Of a stretch of DNA of 64,000 nucleotides, positions 49,721-63,029 are shown piece after piece; the first letter of the stretch is position 1, and the number at the start of each line of letters is the position of its first letter. The notes under the pieces are model-generated. The model did no database searches. It was not told where the DNA came from and saw only the letters and a list, made by a program, of their open reading frames with translations. A program made the translations under genes and the position numbers. The DNA is from Acanthopleura granulata (Eukaryota; Mollusca; Polyplacophora; Chitonida; Chitonidae): assembly GCA_016165875.1 (NCBI GenBank), contig JABBOT010000005.1:23752627-23816626 (forward strand), given 5' to 3'.

Positions 49721-51965
49721 TCAATCCACAATGTGTGCAAATAGTCAACTGCACAGAAAGTGTCCAATGCGAAATACAATGTCCTTAAGCACCTTTAGTA
49801 GACCAGTTCATATTTGCATGTATGTTAATGGACACCTGCACACATACTCTTCTAATGCACGTAGCACATATCTTCAGGCACAGTTTCTGAAAATAAGATA
49901 TGTCCATCGTCAGAGCATATGTTTGATACAAACATACCGATCATTACAATTCTTCTCAAAGTTGCCTGTGCCTGTCACCTCATTTGGATACACAATGTAT
50001 ACTCCGCAAAGAAAAGCTAACAGTGAACAACCTAATGTTTAGAGTGATGTACTAATTTTGACATAAGCCTCAGGACACTAGACTCAATCAGCAACAAAGC
50101 CAGGGCTGGTACATTTTTTTAACGCAACCAGTAGGAAATCTAGCCTTGCCCTAGCACTCAATGAAAAAAAAAAAAAAAAAAAAATAGCCTCCTAAAAGAA
50201 CAGATCTTAATAATGATTTAGTGCTGATCCAAGAGACACTTACACCTTATAATGTACACATGCTTGAGAAATGACTGATAACTACCATGGGAAAAAGAAA
50301 ATTGCACTGTGATTCATATCCTGATGTCCTTCAGTGTTTTATGATTGGTGATCTGATGGTCATACACCGTAGAAGACCTAATGTTTCATACACGACTAAC
50401 CTACTCATTTTGTCGCATTCTAAGATCTTAGAAAGGTGTGTTGAGATTTGTTTGGTAGGTACATGTAGGATTATATCTGCCTTGAAAACTTTCAAAAAGT
50501 TTCAAAAACACAAGTAATATTTTATGATCTTAATATGTCTTCTGTCTCTGTTAATAAAGAGGAGTTTACCCTGTGATCTTATGGGCCAAATACAGTACAC
50601 AGGGATACATACAATGTGCTGTTGCTTCGCAGAGAAAAAAGCCAGATATCATTCTCTGCATTTTTCCATTGTTCTAATATTTTTAGGTCAAGAATATGAA
50701 AGCAAACAAATCTTGCTATCACCAGGAAAGTTTGTTGCAAAGGTAAAAATATGGGAGGTCAAGACAGGCTCACCAGCTTAAGGTAAAAAATGTCAAGTCC
50801 CCACATACCTGAGGGTCCACAAGAAATAGTGGCTATACTAGCAGCTTTCTCTACTGACACACATAGTGTAAATGTACATACCTACTTGCCTATACACACA
50901 TACACGCACGTACAGACTGTACACTTGTGGGTTATAACTGGAGAGGATACGATGGAAGATAGCCAGCCAATACTTTAAGGCCTGTTCATAATCCAAACTA
51001 GGCAAACCGGCAGAGAGTGTGGGAAAGGATCCTTAGTTTACCTCAACAACGTGCTATTCCAACAAAACCTCAAGAACAGGTATGGCGTTGGACAGGTGAA
51101 AATACCTGGTGAACACTGCCATGACATACCTGAGAACATGTGGCAAGCTGACCACTTGTCTGGTTAATCTGTTCCCAGCCAGTACCTCTGGCGGCCCTTC
51201 GTAAAGGCTCCTTAAGGGGTAAAGCTAGCTATAGCTAGTCGACCGACCGAGCAAGCAACCGTCCGACAAAACAAGTGGGAAAGGCAAATCCAGTTAACAT
51301 TGATCCCTTCCCCCCAGTGGCTCTGAGTTTAGCTGTTAGCTCCCCGTGTTACTTATCAGCCAGGCTGTGTCAACGGGAGTCTCTCAGTGAGGGGTCCCTC
51401 ACCTTTGACTGGCCACCTTCTAACCTCTGGTGCTCAGTCAGAATGTCTTAGGTTTTCCTCTCCACTGCACACCACCTACCTACATGAATTATACACTACC
51501 TCAGTCCCAGGGGCCCACATAATCAGTTTACCCTAGTTCCATATGAGCTGCATGTACATGAACAACAGTTCACTGTGTTCTTCTCTAACAGGATCATCTC
51601 ACACGCATTCAGGCTGAAACGTATTATTCAGGTACATGAACAAGACAATCAAGCACAATGGTATCTCACTGAGAGCAACATTAACTGCACTCTACTAGAT
51701 TAACGTAAAAACTTAATTACAAGTCACCTGTGCTGAAAGAGAATGTAAAAGTCCGGTGGATGTATGTTAGCTTTTCATTCCTGTATATACAAAAGTCATA
51801 ACAGAAGAAATAAACTTTATGTAATCACTTGTTATGCTTGAAAAGACTTTAAAGACGAGATACAGAGTAACCCTTTATACATGATGTACATATAACTGTT
51901 ACTGTTTTTACATTTTAAAAAAGTTCATGTACATGCAAGAAATGCTATAATTTGTGCTGCATGTA
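49721..51965. other. Non-coding sequence left of the 26-bp minisatellite
   Basis: Contains a poly-A run at 50163-50184 not attached to a recognisable retrocopy. Open frames at 50287 and 50524 lack family features. Confidence 0.5.
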
Positions 51966-52975
51966 CCTGTCATGCGTACATGTCCCTGACCTGTGTTATC
52001 CGCATGGGTACCTGGCCTGCGTTATGAACACGTGTACCTGACCTGTGTTATCCGCACGTGTACCTAACCTGTGTTATCCGCATGTGTACCTGGCCTGCGT
52101 TATCGACACGTGTACCTGACCTGTGTTATGAACACGTGTACCTGGCCTGCGTTATGAACACGTGTACCTCAGGTGTGTTATCCGCATGTGTACCTGACCT
52201 GTGTTATCCGCATGTGTACCTGGCCTGCGTTATCGACACGTGTACCTGACCTGTGCTATCCGCACACGTACCTGATCTGTACTATCCATATGTGTACCTG
52301 ACCTGTATTATCCACACATGTACCTGACCTGTGTTCTCCGCACATGTACCTGACCTGTGTTCTCCGCACATGTACCTGACCTGTGTTATATGCACAGGTA
52401 TCTAACCTGTGTTATCCGCACATGTACCTGACCTGTGTTCTCCGCACATGTACCTGACCTGTGTTATCTGCACATGTACTTGACCTATGTTATCTGCATG
52501 TGTACCTGACCTGTGCTATCTATTCATATACCTCACCTGTGCTATCATACATGTACCTGACCTATGCTACTCAAGTGTGCACCTGACCTATGCTATCCAT
52601 GTGTGTACCTGACCTGTGCTATCCACACATGTACATATATATGTACCTGACCTGTGCTTTCCATGTGTGTACCTGACCTGTGCTATCCATGTGTGTACCT
52701 GACCTGTGCTATCCGCACATGTACATATATATGTACCTGACCTGTGCTTTCCATGTGTGTACCTGACCTGTGCTATCCATGTGTGTACCTGACCTGTGCT
52801 ATCCGCACATGTACATATGTATGTACCTGACCTGTGCTATCCATGTGTGTACCTGACCTGCGCTATCCATGTGTGTAACTGACTTGCGCTATCCATACAT
52901 GTGCCTACCCTGTGCTATCTATACGTGTACCTGACCTGTGCTATCTGTACTTGTACACAACAGGTGTTAAGTGTA
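51966..52975. repeat. Minisatellite of about 26-bp units over 1 kb
   Basis: Repeats of GTACCTGACCTGTGCTATCC plus CATGTGT or CACGTGT. The left third is rich in CACGTG and CCGCA, the middle in CACATGT, and the right in CATGTGT. From about 52600 a higher-order unit of roughly 90-110 bp containing GTACATATATATGTACC recurs three times. The open frame at 52058-52249 is a repeat translation. Confidence 0.93.
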
Positions 52976-53837
52976 CACACAAATTCACCATGTAATCCAT
53001 CTACATACCTGGATAATCAAGGCATGCAGTCCCATGCCAGTTATTCAACATGCATCTAACTGTACAAATTACATGTACAATGCAGCTAAACATACATGTA
53101 CAGTGTGTATTTTTTCATGACTTCATTAGGAAATAAAAGCTTGTTTTAAATACACCTGTGTGGAGGGATGATCCACAATCTATTATCCACAGCCTTCACT
53201 AGTTCACATGTTCACGTGTCATAGCACTTTAAAGAAATCTTCACTATTTAGAGCTGTGGCGTGTATTGTTCCACTTTTGGAATTCTTCTGTTTTACTTTG
53301 CACCTTTTATAGTGTAAACATCTGGTATTTTTCATCGCTATAACAACAACACGTATGAATTTCACAAATTTTGCCACGATAGGTCCAGCTGAAGAATTAT
53401 CATACTGTTGCTCCCTGCCATCCAATGATTTACTGTATAAAGTTACACCTATTCACTGAATTTGGTTAGTCTATAACTGAATCACCAGTCTGACACATTA
53501 CCTAGGTACAGCAGACTTAATGGTACTGTTTGTGTCCATATTAACTCTAACTGAATATCTGTCTACTTCCCCATTGTTCCTGTACCACATCAATACTAAA
53601 AGTTAAGCCTAGTTCTTATATATTGATTACCGTTTATGTATCAGAAATTGTTCTGCATAAGGTTCAGCCATGTACCGACAGCTGCTGAGTTACAAACTGA
53701 CAAAGCCCTTCTGTTATCCACTTGAGTATTCCCTAGTAACAGTGCATGCACGATACAACGGTTTGGATCACTATTCGGATGTACATCTACACACACAGGT
53801 GTGCATCATATCTACCATTTCAGAAAGCGGCAATCAT

Positions 53838-54077
53838 GCTAGATCAGCGCAATGACCCTCGGCCCTCTCACTAAAGCGTTCGCTGTGAGTTGAAGCCCAC
53901 CTCATACTGGCTTCCTCCCTGGGGGTACTTGGGAAGGTCTGCAAGCAACCTGCAGATGGTTGTGGGTTTACCCCGGGCAATGTTCAGTTTTCTCCCATCA
54001 TAAATGCTTAGTGTTGTCATATAAGTGAAGTACTCTTGATTACAGCATAAAACCACAATCAAATACACAAATAAATA
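53838..54077 (+). mobile_element. Degenerate SINE lacking most of the tRNA head
   Basis: Carries GCGCAATGACCC, GCTGTGAGTTGAAGCCCACC (decayed B box), the body and the tail (CATAAAACCACAATCAAATA). An old copy. Confidence 0.75.
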
Positions 54078-54164
54078 CCATCACAGTGCCACAATGTCGA
54101 GTAAATTAATGCTGCACTGAGGATTTGTTTATTCTCTTACTGTAAATGAGTTAAAATTTCATCC

Positions 54165-54362
54165 AAAAAAGTGCATCTTTAGAGGCAAAGGAATTTCCCG
54201 ATATATTATTTCTGGTGATGAAACTCATATTTTTCCCTAAGGGTATCTTCCAACCTTACAAGCAAAACTCAAAACAACTTTCCAAAATCAATAAAACTCT
54301 CAGAATGAGGAAATATAAGCAACATAGTCATGGACGAAATTTTAGGTCACTTAGGGTATACG
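54165..54362 (-). repeat. Dispersed repeat family, minus-strand copy
   Basis: Contains CAATAAAACTCTCAGAATGA, ATGGACGAAATTTTAGGTCA and CTTAGGGTATA. The whole 200 bp aligns in reverse to 63330-63565. Confidence 0.75.
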
Positions 54363-54598
54363 GCGGGTGCAAAGAGTAAATCAGCTCAGAAAGCTGTCAA
54401 AGCCCAGACATCACAACTGAAGCATCAAGAGCAAAATTCAAATACACAACCTCATTAGTCAAGGGCCTGACTGTTGCAGCGATATAGTGCTTCAATCATC
54501 TGAGAGGGCTTAGCAGAAAATTCTCAATATATATATATATACAGTGTAGATATTAGGGGAATTTATAAAACATACTTCTTTATGATAAATAACTATCT

Positions 54599-54850
54599 AT
54601 TTATTTATTTATATGATTGGTGTTTTATGCCGTACTCAAGAATATTTCACATATACGGCCAGCATTATGGTGGGAGGAAACCCGGGGGAAACCCACGACC
54701 ATCCGCAGGTTGCTGGCGGACCTTTCCACCTATAGCCGGAGAGGAAGCCAGCATGAGCTGGACTTGAACTCACAGTGACCCATTGGTGGGAGGCTTCTGG
54801 GTAATTCTGCTACAATAGCGCGATAACCGACCGAGACATAGAGGCCCCCA
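54599..54850 (-). mobile_element. Full-length tRNA-derived SINE with target-site duplication
   Basis: Read on the minus strand it starts GGGGGCCTCTATGTCTCGG, a tRNA-like head with an A-box-like stretch. It continues through GAGTTCAAGTCC (B box of a Pol III promoter) and a conserved body (CATGCTGGCTTCCTC, AACCTGCGGATGGTCGTGGG, TTTCCTCCCACC) to a tail GTAAAACACCAATC followed by ATAAATA repeats. The 12-bp direct repeat AAATAACTATCT flanks it at 54587-54598 and 54851-54862, proving insertion by target-primed reverse transcription. It is the best-preserved copy here. Molluscan V-SINE-type or MetaSINE families such as RUDI are candidates, but I cannot assign it without a library. Confidence 0.88.
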
Positions 54851-54976
54851 AAATAACTATCTGTACTTATAAAATGCTTCAAAGGATCAGAAAGATATTA
54901 AATTGGTGAAATGAACAAATTGATAAATTTTCCACAAATTATTACTTCAGTCATAAAGCACTTGATAGAGAATACT

Positions 54977-55117
54977 GTGTGTTACTACTGCAAAGCCTAC
55001 ATTCACTACTGTACTACTGCAAAGTATATGTGTACTACTGCAATGAGTATGTCTACTACTGCACTACTGCAAAGAGTATGCTCACTACTGTACTACTGCA
55101 TAGAATATGTTTATTGT
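54977..55117. repeat. Short degenerate repeat of CTACTGCAAAG type
   Basis: TACTACTGCAAAG or TACTACTGCA followed by TATGT recurs about seven times with irregular spacing. Confidence 0.75.
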
Positions 55118-56915
55118 ACATTTGTTATGTTGTCTTTATTTGATTCAATGAAAACATATCGTGCATCTGGACTTTTGCTTAATCTATCCAATGAAATATG
55201 ATTTGCTGTAAAAATTTATACACCATAACAACTTTTCCATTACAAATACATGTCTGACTCAACTGTCGATACCTACATTTTTATTGTTTACTATTCAAGG
55301 TTCATCACTTATTATGTATGCAAAGATGTATTAGGTAAGGCCCATGTCACAGGCATGGGTATATCAGAGCTAAAATTCAGAAATTGTCTCCTTGAGCTAC
55401 GATTATAATTCAAGTTTAAAGAAAATTTTCATTAGAAATAAATCATTGGATAAAATACAGTAATGATAATGAAGCAATGACACACATGTAAGAAGGGATG
55501 AGAAGTTCTGAAAAATAAATTATTTAAAGGAAAGAAATGTGAAGGCTGATTATTTTACCATATCGAAAAGGAAGTGACTCAAGTACAAGCAGTGGTTAGT
55601 TAATCGGATGTTCAAAAGGAAAAAGGAACACTACGAAAATTCAAAAAGAAAAATGAAAAAAGGTCAACATTACAGACTAGGCTGGAAATACCTGGACATT
55701 TCCTTGTAAAGTAACACATCAAATGATTTAATCCAACTTAATACCAGATTCCCCGCCTTTCTTTAAACCACAAAGTGTGATTTACAGTGTTTTAACACGC
55801 AAACACCTCTTCCACCTCCCTTTTCTTTGTAATATATATTCTACAACCGAAATCTTCCTTAACAGTTATTGCGATTAACTGTAAGGCCACATTCTTTTGA
55901 TTATTTAACATTCAATATATGCTACATGTACAAGTACTAAGAGGGAAATTCAATCAATATCTGATTAAATGCCACCTGTTGTACGGCAGACTGCATGGGT
56001 TTATGAGTGAATGATCAGTCCAGATTTAACCTCTACGACGAGATCTACACATACAGGTGTACTAGTATAGGCTATATGTCTGGTGTTGAAGTAGGTATAC
56101 ATCTAAGGCTGTTTTTACTTCTTTCCGTTTGTTATTTTGCCTTGGAAATAGCTGATGGCCACTCCCAAGACTGACGCTTAAAAGTATGTCTTAGTTCCAC
56201 CATGCTCCTGGGGAAATGAAAAAGACTTACTGAATGCAAATGATTTTCTTTTCATGTATTATTGCCGTGACATAGCTGAAACATAAATACATAACCATGT
56301 ACACATACACTCCAGCATTAAACCCTATTTCTTTGAAGTACAGGTATCCATCTCTGGAGATTTTAACAATACAATGTAAATACATGTACATGATACATAT
56401 AATATCTCTTCTTGTATTACTGTAAGAACCTCTGAGTATAAATAAATCAAGTCAAATATAACTGAATTACATATTTAAATACAGACTTCAATTAAATTAA
56501 GTTCATGGTATTAAGATTTGTCATATGAAACTGACTCAAAATATATCTGTACATGTACTTCTTGAAACAAATGAACAATTTCTACAGTACAATTCTGCTA
56601 ACACCAAGTACATCATACTGGTACATGTACCAGTTAAGTCAGACATGGTGGCTGTATATTACATAGGTATCGGGGCTAATAATGCCACATACTACATTGC
56701 ACCTATAATTTATTTTAGCATGTATAGATGCACTTTCAGAAGCAAAAACAAAATGCCTTAAAATTATACTGTTGAAGCCAACACTCAATATTTTATGATG
56801 ATTTCTGCTAATTCTGTTAATACAGCATGGAAATTATATAACCAAGGTGTAACCTGGATTAGTGTAGACATGGAGGGAATCCCTGAAATCTCAGCACTGA
56901 ACTGAGCACTAATGA

Positions 56916-57109
56916 GGCCATCCTTAAAACATTGTCTGTTGAGCATAAGCCGTCCCTGTGCGAAAAAAAAGGGTCAGCGGGTAGGGAATTCTTTTTTTTC
57001 TTTTTTTTTTTGTGGCTATTGAAAAAAATCCGGTTTTTAAATGGGGAGAAAAAGAAAAAAAATCTTTTCTCAAAATACCAATAAAAAGTACAGATTTTTA
57101 AGGATGGCC
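56916..57109. mobile_element. MITE-like element with 14-bp inverted ends
   Basis: GGCCATCCTTAAAA at 56916-56929 is exactly the reverse complement of TTTTAAGGATGGCC at 57096-57109. The 166 bp between have no coding capacity and carry opposed T and A runs (56998-57011 and 57026-57068). Flanks share only TGA/TGAT, so a target duplication is not certain. Confidence 0.5.
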
Positions 57110-57354
57110 TGATGCAGATGCTGATTCCCTAAACTGTATAATACATGCACCTACAGGCACTGTGAGGACCAATTAAAATGGGGCAGGGCAATGGGGCAAA
57201 ATCTCGTTAGATTGGTGTAGGCATGCATAACCCAGGAAGGTAATTATAACCCGACACTGATAATCTCTATCACATCAAGTTAAATGCTGTTCATGGTCGG
57301 AGCTATGAACTCAAACATGTAGAATGCTCACTACTATACTGTTAATCCCTGCAC

Positions 57355-57540
57355 ATGACACCACACAAAGTCACCCACCTGTGCAGTGTTTGTCAGATAA
57401 CCTGTGGCAAACAACACAGCCGTCATGTGAAAATTGACAAAGGTAGTAAGAAGAACAGGTGTCGATACTGCATGCAAGTAAAGGAATCCGAAAAGAAACA
57501 AAATTTCCTCAGCATCAATATTTTTGAAATAAAGATATAA
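57355..57540 (+). pseudogene. Small cysteine-rich fragment, possibly transposase-derived
   Basis: A 61-codon frame with CSVCQITCGKQHSRHVK and then GSKKNRCRYCMQVKESEKK. Two CxxC pairs around a basic stretch, with HVKI..KGSKKNRCRYC, recall the cysteine-rich C-terminal tail of piggyBac-type transposases. There is no catalytic domain, no flanking long frame and no clear splice site, so it would be a fossil at most. The resemblance is from memory and weak; chance is possible. Confidence 0.22.
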
Positions 57541-60500
57541 ATGTATGTCAAATATGCTTAACTTGTTGCTCTCAAAGTATTAAATTCAAACAACATATTT
57601 AGACTATCCTTAAAAATATGTTGGTTTGCCATATCCCAACCAACCCTACAATAAAGGGCAATTTATTACCATTTTGATACATGCGTAAATGTACTTTTGA
57701 TTTTAGTTCTTTAAAACCCATGTCTTTTTCAAAAGCCAGAATCACAAAGAAAAACAATTCCTACCACCTGCCATTATTTCTTTAGATAGCGTCGGGTTAC
57801 ACCCAACAAAGGATTTCATATGGATGGCCTTAACCTCTTTAATGATCTGAGGTACAGTTTTTCCTAGTGCCCATTGAAAAACAAATTGTTCAGAATTTCA
57901 TTTCAATGTTTTATACATTTTGATATACAGCTAATTCAGTATGCCTGCGAATGAGGCCACTACTTGTAGCACTCTGAATTCTGGACTTTAAAGTGGAAAG
58001 CCAAGATGTTGACAGCGACCTCTGCCAGCAGTGCCGGTCTATCTGTATATATCTATAATACCAGCTTATGTCCACCCATCCCAGGCTTCCTGACGTTAGC
58101 TAGGGTGTTGGTCAGTTGTGTCTCCGGGTATCACTGACCACATGGCCCTGCTTACAATGAGCTCACTGGACAGAATGGCCAGATTGATAAGGCATCTGTT
58201 GACAGTCCACTTCCTGTAACCAGAGATTTGAGGAAGTCCACAGCGCGCGACAGGGGGACGCATGCATGCATGCACAAGAGGCAACACTAATGGAACATCT
58301 CCTAACAGAGGTCTAGCTGGAACAAAAGGCTCAGTGATAAGGGCCAGGATGTAAGATGGCACCGAAGGCTTCGAGTAAATGTCGGTAAATTCAACCTGCT
58401 CCTTTCTAAAAAACACTGTCCTGCCATCTGCAAATAGGCCAGACAAAGAGGTGCAGTGTGACGATCGCAGTGTGTGGAGATAAAGGGGGAAGGATGCGGC
58501 TCATAGCCTGCACGCATCAGCCAAGGTCTCGTCCCAAAGATTACGGCTCAGATCAAACAAGTTAAGAGGGAATGTCTGGACCACCTCTCTTAACGCCATG
58601 TATGGTATGAGTGGGTTACTCAGAAATTGACAGTTTGGGAGACAAGCATGAACAATTTTGAGGAATCTAGAAGAGCATCCCCTATCTCTGCTGTGTAATT
58701 CTTAAAGAGTGATTTCAGCAAATTGGGAAAGCAAAACACTCGAGCAATCCTGGCTGGCTATGAACAGTTACAGGGATAGGATTTTAAAATTTCAAAACGG
58801 AACTCCCACTTCACGATATCAGACTTGTATGTACAGCAGTATGCATCCAACATACAAAAGAAACAATTCAAACTTTGATTTCCTACAAGTAGTTATGCAC
58901 TTCACGCGAAAAGGTTTACTTAATACACAGCTCACAATTAAAGTTTCTTAGCTTTTTATCTGACAATCTGAGAAATCTAAGATACATATAGGCATACATG
59001 TAAACATGTTAACAAAAATGAGTTAAATATCCTGAAAGACCTCTCACCTCAGGCTTGTTTCTTGTCAAAGTGAACACTGATTTGCCGGAAGCTGCAGGTA
59101 ATCAAGGTTACAAGGTTAGTCCGTTTCCTTGCTGTTATTTGTGTAACATCAGTCCCATCACACCTTGGGCAGCTTTTACACGTGTTGACAACAAAAAAAA
59201 AAAACATACAGGTAAAACTTTTGTTTGGGAAATATTAAAACCAATAATCCTCCAAACAACAAACTCCAGGAGAAAAGTACACAGTCAAACTAGGTGTCAG
59301 AAGATATGCCTATAGACACGGAGGATTGCTTCTCCTGCCGGCCAGCATGTCAACTACCTAGGCAGCTTAAGGACGCTCACCCACTGCAAACACCAATGCT
59401 GGAAGAGCAAACTCACTTTCATTGACATTTCTACATTGCAATGTAATCCAGCAAAGTTTCACGGCAGCTTACACTCTAAGGCAGAGCAAATCCTTGGGGC
59501 CTGGGCTAATCCATGTCTGTAAGGCCCGTAGGCCGGACGTCTGATATCTTAGCCTCGTATGGCTGGACATGTGTGTTACCAGGTTCACAGGTCGTGTTGG
59601 CAGGAGGGAAACGCGCGGGCTGAACCCTGTCCCATCATGCCCTGCTGCCAGCTGACAAACCCGCCACAGCTTCGGCTCTTTACACCTTGCTGAATCAGCT
59701 GGACATGTCATCCCAGAGCTGTCAACAGATACACACCATCTTGGAACTCTGTCAACACATCAGCACGTTCTCATGGCGCATTCACACAAGTGCAACAGAG
59801 TCTTACACATTTCTTACATTCTACATGTACGACGGGATGCATTGTCTGCAAACAGGATAGGTGATGCCTCATATCAAAATACTTTACGTGAAGATTTTCA
59901 TAGTTTCCAGTTTGCTGACACAGAGTTGACATTTGCCAAAACAGGATAACAAGATGATATGATACATATTCAGGTATCTGCAAAATGTGGAAATAGAACT
60001 CAGCTTAACATCATCTCAATGCACTTAATCATAAGAAAATGGCTGACAATTCAGTATGAACACAAAACTCAATGCTTTACAGAAGCAGAGATATGTAGCC
60101 AATCTAGTAAGATTGTGGCATGATGTGGCCTTCTCTGCTGCCATAGGGCACATTAGAAGGTTGACAGGGCTGATTATTTTACTAAGGGAGGGTACTTTTT
60201 TCATCAATGTTTGCAAGGGCAGCATCCAAATATGAATTAATGTATGTTAGACACTTATGAGACGACGACTATTGAATCAATACTTGACTTTTCACCTCGA
60301 CCACTTCTCCTACAACTTACAGTTTTGTCTTCTAGCCAAATGCAGCTACATGTGCCATTGTCTAGATGGAATTAACGCCTGTGAGCCAAGAAGCCACAGT
60401 TGCCAAACATTAGAACACAGACCGCAAGACTAACCAAAAGAAAAACAAATTAAAAAATACTAAAACCCCTGAAGTACATTTTCTACTGAATACTATGGAG

Positions 60501-61112
60501 GATGTACTTGTAAACTTGTTCCCCAAGGATCGATTCTTACATAAAAAAACTGCCCTTTTTCCAAAGGATTCCTAAAGACTCCTGAATACGAGGGAAATGA
60601 GAAAGATTCTACATGCAGCCACAAAATCTTGTAGCACAAGCAGTGATTACTTAATTGGCATATCAAACAAACACCAAAGCTCCAAGCATCTCACATTTAG
60701 GTCTCCGAGGAATGGCATTTTATGATAAATGTCAACAAAAGAAGGCAAGGCAAGTTTTTATCGGCATCCTCATTCAAAGGATTATAGGAGTGGTACATGT
60801 ACATGTGTTTCTTGAAGATGTTCACTTCATAATGGCATAACATCGTCATAATAACTTGATTTATCTGATTGGACTATTACGACATACTCCAGATTACTTC
60901 ACTTGAATAATCAGGACCAACACAGGGGTTTTTCTGACCAATTTCATTTTAGAAACTCAGTTTGAACAAAAACTCAATATTTTTTCATACCAATGTATTG
61001 AAAACTCAATCTACCATGGAAACTCAATACAAAATTTATCCAGAACTCATCTTTGGATATTTCTTGTCCTGGTTACCACAATGAGAAAGTGGCCACCAGA
61101 AAAACCCCTGCA

Positions 61113-61251
61113 ACATTATGGTGACAGCAAACATTGAGCAAAGCCTAGAGGAAATCCACAACCATCAGCAGGTTCCTTGCAGACCCTCCCGCGTGAGGAC
61201 TGAGAGGAAGCCAGTTTGAGCTCACAACAACTTGAATTCACAACAACTGCA
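61113..61251 (-). mobile_element. Degenerate SINE fragment
   Basis: Reverse-strand body (ATTATGGTGACAGCAAACA, GAAATCCACAACCATCAGCA, GAGAGGAAGCCAGTTTGAGC) with neither clear head nor tail. Confidence 0.65.
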
Positions 61252-62331
61252 CAGGTGTTCAATAGTGTTATCATTACAATGACTAACAGGGTGTGTTGAG
61301 AGATGATAAAAGGGTACAAGAACAGGTTAAAAGAAATTATTCCCAATTATTTACTGATCACAATTTACTGTGAACATAGACCATGAAATGACAACTAAAT
61401 ATGTATACAGAATTACACTATTGCAATTTAATGTACTGTGATACACAAATACATGTACCCATGGTCTTCTACGAACAGCCATCATTTTGACCGCGTAAAT
61501 TAAAAGTACAGTTTGTCAAGACATCCAGAGGTCATTATTTTGGTAGAGCATGTTGCTGTTGTATACTGTAGTATGGTGATGATAAATGACAAATTGATAA
61601 ATGTCCAAGCTAGGTAGCTGTGTGTATAGGAAACAGACATTGCCCTCGCATGATAAGGAATCTAGATTGACTTGGCACTCTCCCCACAGCCACTGCATGA
61701 CACATGTATATTTATCATATCGGGAGCACCTGCTAGACATTCAGGCTGTTACCAATACACAGGTTATACATAAATACATAGAATGAACATCTGATATTTA
61801 TAATGGTTATCATTCCAACAGAGGGTAAGTCCTGAGAATCTTGGTGTACAGAAACCTGGTGATAGCTTACTACAAATATGGTGCTGACTTTTCTTGAGTG
61901 ACTTTTCTTGCTGACTCTTGATCGATGATGATGAAGAAAAACACAAATTACATGTATGTTCTCAATCATCAATGCGAGAGAAAAAAACACATAACTGTAT
62001 TCCCATTGAGGAGAAATACAAGTTGTATTTTCAATAATTCCAATGAGGAAGAAATATTGTATTCTAAATCATCTGTAAAAAGAAAAATAAGTATACATAT
62101 TGCAAATCCTGAAGAGGAGGATGACTTATTTCACACAGGAACAAAAATTAAATTCAAGAAACAATTCCCACTGTCATAATGTACACCTATTCCCCAAAAA
62201 CTGACTTTAACTGCATCCAGGAAGCATCTGTAGGATTTGTCTGGTGGATGTGTTGAGGTGTAATTGTAGCACAGTATTCTCATGGCATTACATGTACATG
62301 TAAGATAGGAGTGAGATTCTGTTGAACTGAT

Positions 62332-62542
62332 TTCGCTTATATGACGGCACTAGGAGTATGGTGGAAGGAAACCAGGTAGAATCCTGGGGAAACTCATGAC
62401 CATCTTCAGGTTGCTGACAGACCTGCCCACATACAACTGGAGATGAAGCCATCGTGAGCTGAATTCACAGCAACTGCATTTGTGAGAGGCTCATGGGTCA
62501 TTATACTGCAATAACTGGGTAACCACTAGGCCACGACGCACT
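62332..62542 (-). mobile_element. SINE with tRNA-like head, tail lost
   Basis: On the minus strand it begins CGTCGTGGCCTAGTGGTTAC, a tRNA-like head slightly different from the GGGGCCTCCGTAGCTCAG type. Decayed B box and body follow. The 3' A/T repeats are missing. Confidence 0.68.
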
Positions 62543-63029
62543 GATGCCAGGAGGTGATCTACATGCTGAGTCTCAATGCACGTGTGAGACCTATTATGAG
62601 AGGGTAGTTCAGTCCACGTATCTAAACCAAACCAATTTCAGACTATGAAGGTAATGACTAGGATTTTACAAACTGGCCTGTAATGGTCAGCAGTGTGGAT
62701 CTCTCTCAAAATCTTACACATGTGCCCTGATACAGCTGAAACTATAAACAGCTGTCAACTCAAATACAAACAGTTTTATAGCCCTTCAGGACCATTTCCT
62801 CATTACCAGATCACACACGTGCGACTTCAATATGGCAACATAATTACTGAAATTCAACTTGACCTCAAAACTACAACAATATTAATCATGCAAACTCTAT
62901 CCTGGCATCGCCACAATAAGGCTGAATTACTGCCGATGTAATCTCAGCAATAATCATTCATTTTATCCTGACATAACACTACATCAAACATACATTTTTC
63001 CTGAAGGATTTCATCCTACATCTATCTTT

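Noticed and set aside
49596..50042. 148-codon plus-strand frame
   Set aside because: Lies in degenerate repetitive sequence, has no recognisable motif, and composition matches non-coding neighbours.
58096..58446. 116-codon minus-strand frame
   Set aside because: Long and somewhat GC-rich, but no motif, conserved pattern or matching exon was seen.
59469..59711. 80-codon minus-strand frame in GC-richer DNA
   Set aside because: No recognisable family; open frame is explained by base composition.
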